Shown here in pieces: positions 14,620 to 17,556 of a stretch of DNA of 17,556 nt. Positions within the stretch are counted from its first letter, which is position 1; each line of letters opens with the position of its first letter. The notes under the pieces are model-generated. The model saw nothing but the letters and a program-made list of their open reading frames with translations, searched no databases and had not been told where the DNA came from. The position numbers and the translations under genes were made by a program. The DNA is from Sediminicultor sp035648055 (lineage in GTDB: Bacteria; Atribacterota; Phoenicimicrobiia; Phoenicimicrobiales; Phoenicimicrobiaceae), in assembly GCA_035648055.1 (NCBI GenBank), contig DASRMF010000032.1:1-17556 (forward strand), in the 5' to 3' direction.

Positions 14620-15244
14620 GATTTGTGGAATAAAAGATATAAATACAGCTTGTATAGCTATAGATGCGGGTGCTGATGCATTAGGATTTGTCTTTGCTCT
14701 AAGTTCACGGAGAATTGCTCCACAAGAGGCAAAAGAAGTTATTCGGTCCTTACCTAAAGATATATTAAGAGTAGGAGTTTTTGTTAATGCTTTAATATCT
14801 TCAGTAAGGGAGATTGCTGAATGTTGTAATTTAACCACTCTTCAATTTCATGGTCAGGAAAATGTTAATTATTGCCAACAATTTAAAAGACCGGTAATAA
14901 AGGCAATCAAAGTGACAGAAGATGGCCGACTTTTTCCTGATCCAGCAAGATACAAGGGAATTGTAAAAGCATTTTTAGCTGATACCTACCAATTGGATGC
15001 AGACGGAGGAACGGGAAAAACTTTCCCCTGGGAAGAGGTAGCAACCATTAAAAGATATGGTTCGGTAATTTTAGCAGGTGGATTAAGTCTGAACAATATT
15101 TATCAAGCACTTAGTGCTGCTCAACCCTGGGGAGTCGATGTAAGTAGTGGAGTAGAAACGAAGGGTTACAAGGATAGTAATAAAATAAAAAAATTTATAC
15201 AAGAAGTACGGAGGTGGGAAAATGAACAGAATATTACCAGATAA
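14609..15244 (+). CDS. trpF: Phosphoribosylanthranilate isomerase
   Basis: The 211-residue product is a TIM-barrel isomerase acting between TrpD and TrpC. It starts with the signature VKICGI (Cys6), followed by GADALGFVF and SSRRI, and has the conserved LADTYQLDADGGTGKTFPW and LAGGLSLNNI blocks. AAAGGAGG at 14586-14593, inside trpC, is the ribosome-binding site. The gene overlaps trpC by 11 nt and trpB by 23 nt, the longest overlap in this operon. Confidence 0.95.
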   Translation: MLVKICGIKDINTACIAIDAGADALGFVFALSSRRIAPQEAKEVIRSLPKDILRVGVFVNALISSVREIAECCNLTTLQFHGQENVNYCQQFKRPVIKAIKVTEDGRLFPDPARYKGIVKAFLADTYQLDADGGTGKTFPWEEVATIKRYGSVILAGGLSLNNIYQALSAAQPWGVDVSSGVETKGYKDSNKIKKFIQEVRRWENEQNITR

Positions 15245-16418
15245 AAGAGGTTATTTTGGTGAATTTGGCGGCAAATATGTGCCAGAAACTCTGATGTCGG
15301 CTATAAGTGAGCTTGAAGCAGCCTATCAGAAGGCGAAAGAAAGTATTAATTTTCAGAAAGATTTGCAGTATTATTTTAAGAATTATATTGGAAGACCTTC
15401 TGTTCTATATTACGCCAGAAGACTGACGGAGAAGTTAGGAGGGGCAAAAATTTATCTAAAGAGAGAAGATTTGAATCATACTGGTGCACACAAGATTAAC
15501 AATGCTATTGGGCAAGTACTTTTAGCTCAGCAAATGGGGAAGAAACGAATTATTGCTGAAACCGGAGCTGGTCAGCATGGTGTTGCTGTGGCTACAGTAG
15601 CAGCTTTATTTGGTATGTCTTGTGCGGTATATATGGGGGAAGTAGACATAAAACGACAGGCTCTTAATGTTTTTCGAATGAAACTTTTAGGGGCAGATGT
15701 GATTCCAGTTAGAACAGGGAGCAAAACTTTAAAGGACGCAGTGAATGAGGCTATTAGAGATTGGGTGACAAATGTAAGAACTACCTATTATATGATCGGT
15801 TCAGTAGTTGGACCTCATCCTTATCCTATGATAGTAAGAGATTTTCAAACGGTAATTGGACAAGAGACCAAGGAGCAGATTATAACTGAAGAAAGCCGCT
15901 TGCCAGATTATTTGGTTGCTTGTGTGGGTGGAGGGAGTAATTCGATAGGCTTATTTTATCCTTTTCTTAATGAAAATAAAGTGAGAATGTATGGAGTTGA
16001 AGCAGCCGGACATGGCTTGGCCAGTCAGGAACACGCAGCTACTCTGGGTGTTGGAAAAGTGGGGGTACTTCATGGGGCAAAGAGCTTTCTTTTACAAGAT
16101 GAAGATGGACAGATAAAGGAAGCATATTCAATTTCTGCCGGCCTTGATTATCCCGGGGTAGGCCCAGAGCATGCCTATCTTAAAGAAACAGGTCGGGTTA
16201 ATTATGTCTCAGTAACAGATGTTGAGGCATTAGAAGCATTTCAATTACTTTCTCGAACAGAGGGAGTTATCCCTGCTCTGGAGAGTGCTCATGCTCTGGC
16301 TTATTTGCCAAAGTTAATTCCCAAAACCAAAAAAGAAGAGATTGTGGTGGTCTGTTTATCAGGTAGAGGAGATAAAGATAGTGAAGTTGCTATAAATAGA
16401 TTGGGGGATAAATTATGA
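15222..16418 (+). CDS. trpB: Tryptophan synthase beta chain
   Basis: The 398-residue product is the PLP enzyme that joins indole and serine. The PLP lysine is K91 in LNHTGAHKINNA, the phosphate-binding loop is GGGSNSIG (about residues 236-243), and AETGAGQHGVAVATVAALFG is also present. Its length and motifs fit the classic TrpB1 that complexes with TrpA, and the next gene encodes TrpA. CGGAGGTG about 8 nt before the ATG serves as ribosome-binding site within trpF. The stop overlaps the trpA start (ATGA). Confidence 0.97.
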   Translation: MNRILPDKRGYFGEFGGKYVPETLMSAISELEAAYQKAKESINFQKDLQYYFKNYIGRPSVLYYARRLTEKLGGAKIYLKREDLNHTGAHKINNAIGQVLLAQQMGKKRIIAETGAGQHGVAVATVAALFGMSCAVYMGEVDIKRQALNVFRMKLLGADVIPVRTGSKTLKDAVNEAIRDWVTNVRTTYYMIGSVVGPHPYPMIVRDFQTVIGQETKEQIITEESRLPDYLVACVGGGSNSIGLFYPFLNENKVRMYGVEAAGHGLASQEHAATLGVGKVGVLHGAKSFLLQDEDGQIKEAYSISAGLDYPGVGPEHAYLKETGRVNYVSVTDVEALEAFQLLSRTEGVIPALESAHALAYLPKLIPKTKKEEIVVVCLSGRGDKDSEVAINRLGDKL

Positions 16419-17236
16419 AAATAGAAAAAACTTTACGGGATTTAAGAGAAAAAAAGAAAAAAGGTTTAATTATTTATATTGCTGCTGGAGATCCAGATTT
16501 AGAAACTACAGAACAGTTAGTTTATACTATTGCGGAAGCAGGGGCAGATATAATAGAATTAGGTATTCCTTTTTCCGATCCCCTGGCTGATGGGCCTACT
16601 ATCCAACAGGCTTCTCAGCGAGCCTTGAACGGAAAAGTGACTATTCCCAAAATATTATGCACAATAGAAAAAATACGGAAAAAGTCTTCAGTTCCGATTG
16701 CTCTAATGACTTACTATAATCCTATTTTTTATTACGGTTTAGATCGTTTTGTGGCAGGTAGCAAGGCCGTTGGCGTGGATGGTCTTATTGTTCCTGATCT
16801 GCCTTTAGAGGAGAGCAAGGAGTTGCGGGACATTACCGAGAGGCTTGAGATAGAATTAATTTCGTTTATAGCTCCTACTAGTACCCCAGAGAGAATTGAT
16901 GCAATAGCTAAAGTTGCTCAAGGTTTTATTTATTGTGTTTCTGTTACGGGAGTAACCGGGACAAGAGAAAACCTTTCTTTGGATGTAGCGGAGATAATAA
17001 GAAAGCTTCGTCCCTATACGGATATCCCGTTAGCGATAGGTTTTGGTATCAGCAATGCTAAGCAGGCTAAAAAAGCAACAAAGTATGCTGATGCAGCAAT
17101 CGTAGGAAGTGCAGTAGTAAAATTAATAGAGAATTCTCGAGGGGATTTGTCAGTAATGTTATCTCAGGTAAGTGATTTTGTTAAGTCATTAAAAGAAACT
17201 ATAAATGGGAAAAATAGTACAGAAAAATTCAGTTGA
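16415..17236 (+). CDS. trpA: Tryptophan synthase alpha chain
   Basis: The 273-residue product cleaves indole-3-glycerol phosphate and channels indole to TrpB. The catalytic pair is E48 and D59 in IIELGIPFSDPLADGPTIQ. MTYYNPIFYYGLDRF, GLIVPDLPLEES and IYCVSVTGVTGTR are further family motifs. It is the last gene of the trp operon. The 172 nt downstream contain no clear GC hairpin with a T-run, so the site of termination is not visible. Confidence 0.96.
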   Translation: MKIEKTLRDLREKKKKGLIIYIAAGDPDLETTEQLVYTIAEAGADIIELGIPFSDPLADGPTIQQASQRALNGKVTIPKILCTIEKIRKKSSVPIALMTYYNPIFYYGLDRFVAGSKAVGVDGLIVPDLPLEESKELRDITERLEIELISFIAPTSTPERIDAIAKVAQGFIYCVSVTGVTGTRENLSLDVAEIIRKLRPYTDIPLAIGFGISNAKQAKKATKYADAAIVGSAVVKLIENSRGDLSVMLSQVSDFVKSLKETINGKNSTEKFS

Positions 17237-17333
17237 AAGGGAATTGATTATTAAAATTGTATTAAGCTAGCCGGAATATAATCCATGTGATTAAAAGTTT
17301 AAAGGGGAAAAAGTATGAATTGTTAGAAATTTA

Positions 17334-17357
17334 TTGTTGACAATATACAATCGACAA
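17334..17357. promoter_or_regulatory. Possible operator overlapping the -35 region
   Basis: An imperfect 24-bp inverted repeat has outer half-sites TTGTTGA (17334-17340) and TCGACAA (17351-17357), complementary except for one position. The TTGT...ACAA form resembles sites bound by GntR/FCD regulators, and it covers the -35 and most of the spacer, a position suited to repression. Autoregulation by the next gene is an inference. Confidence 0.35.
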
Positions 17358-17365
17358 GGTAAAAT
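17337..17365 (+). promoter_or_regulatory. Promoter upstream of the GntR-family gene
   Basis: A perfect -35 TTGACA (17337-17342) and a -10 TAAAAT (17360-17365, five of six consensus) are separated by the ideal 17 bp. The GntR-type gene starts 43 nt downstream of the -10. Confidence 0.7.
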
Positions 17366-17408
17366 ATCGTTAAGAAATAGTTAAACCTTTAAAGAGAAGG
17401 GGAGAATT

Positions 17409-17556
17409 ATGAAAGAATATTTTGAAAATTTAGGAAACTACTTATCCCTCAAAGATAGAGTCTACCAGAATATAAAATTTCAGATTATAATAGGCGTTTT
17501 AAAACCGGGTACCCGTTTACCGGAAGAAGAATTATCAAAGGCCATGAATATTAGTA
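17409..17556 (+). CDS. GntR-family transcriptional regulator, N-terminus only (cut by window edge)
   Basis: The ATG at 17409 follows AAGGGGAG about 5 nt upstream. The 49 visible residues contain LKDRVYQNIKFQIIIGVLKPG (split around residues 14-34) and TRLPEEELSKAMNIS, the opening of the winged-helix DNA-binding domain of GntR proteins. The 'LKPGTRLPEEELS' form is usual in the FadR/FCD subfamily, which senses small organic acids, but the effector domain lies beyond the window. It has its own promoter and so is probably not part of the trp operon. Confidence 0.82.
   Translation, partial: MKEYFENLGNYLSLKDRVYQNIKFQIIIGVLKPGTRLPEEELSKAMNIS

Noticed and set aside
14569..14838. 89-codon - strand open frame across the trpC/trpF junction
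   Set aside because: It overlaps two well-supported genes and has no family resemblance.
17237..17408. Terminator for the trp operon
   Set aside because: I found no GC-rich inverted repeat followed by T residues in this spacer, so none is claimed.

Overview
The window comes from a low-GC bacterium. It carries a nearly continuous set of amino-acid biosynthesis genes, all on the + strand. Anaerobic life is suggested by a three-gene cassette (DUF39 protein, NIL-domain ferredoxin, UPF0280 protein) of the kind linked to homocysteine synthesis from aspartate semialdehyde and sulfide in methanogens and anaerobic bacteria, and by an oxygen-sensitive LeuCD-type Fe-S isomerase of the short type. The trp operon is controlled by a T-box riboswitch, a device typical of Firmicutes but also found in other phyla. 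The second LeuA-like enzyme closely resembles Leptospira CimA. I cannot name the organism. An anaerobic Firmicutes-like lineage or a low-GC candidate phylum such as Atribacterota would fit, as an inference only.

Layout. 1-207: the C-terminal ACT domain of prephenate dehydratase (pheA, cut by the window edge). 257-1789: leuA. 1790-1988: a non-coding spacer with a palindromic dispersed-type repeat and four tandem ACGCTNN heptamers. 1989-3548: citramalate synthase (cimA). 3566-6015: the homocysteine cassette. 6196-7011: proC. 7086-9988: leuC-leuD-leuB, tightly packed. 9989-10664: a 676-bp regulatory region with a pyrimidine tract, a promoter, a full tRNA-Trp T-box with its terminator, and a second T-box decision module that lacks Stem I. 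10665-17236: trpE-G-D-C-F-B-A, mostly overlapping genes. 17237-17408: a spacer with a good promoter and a possible operator. 17409-17556: the start of a GntR-family regulator, cut by the window edge.

How the genes work together. LeuA and CimA feed the same downstream enzymes: LeuCD and LeuB can process both 2-isopropylmalate (to leucine) and citramalate (to 2-oxobutyrate, hence isoleucine). The citramalate route makes isoleucine without threonine, and the DUF39 route makes homocysteine without homoserine. Together they suggest that isoleucine and methionine are both made without passing through homoserine. The trp block encodes the complete path from chorismate to tryptophan, and PheA marks the phenylalanine branch. 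The most unusual feature is the trp leader: one tRNA-reading domain (specifier UGG, acceptor-pairing UGGC) is followed by two antiterminator/terminator switches that share a perfect 33-nt repeat.
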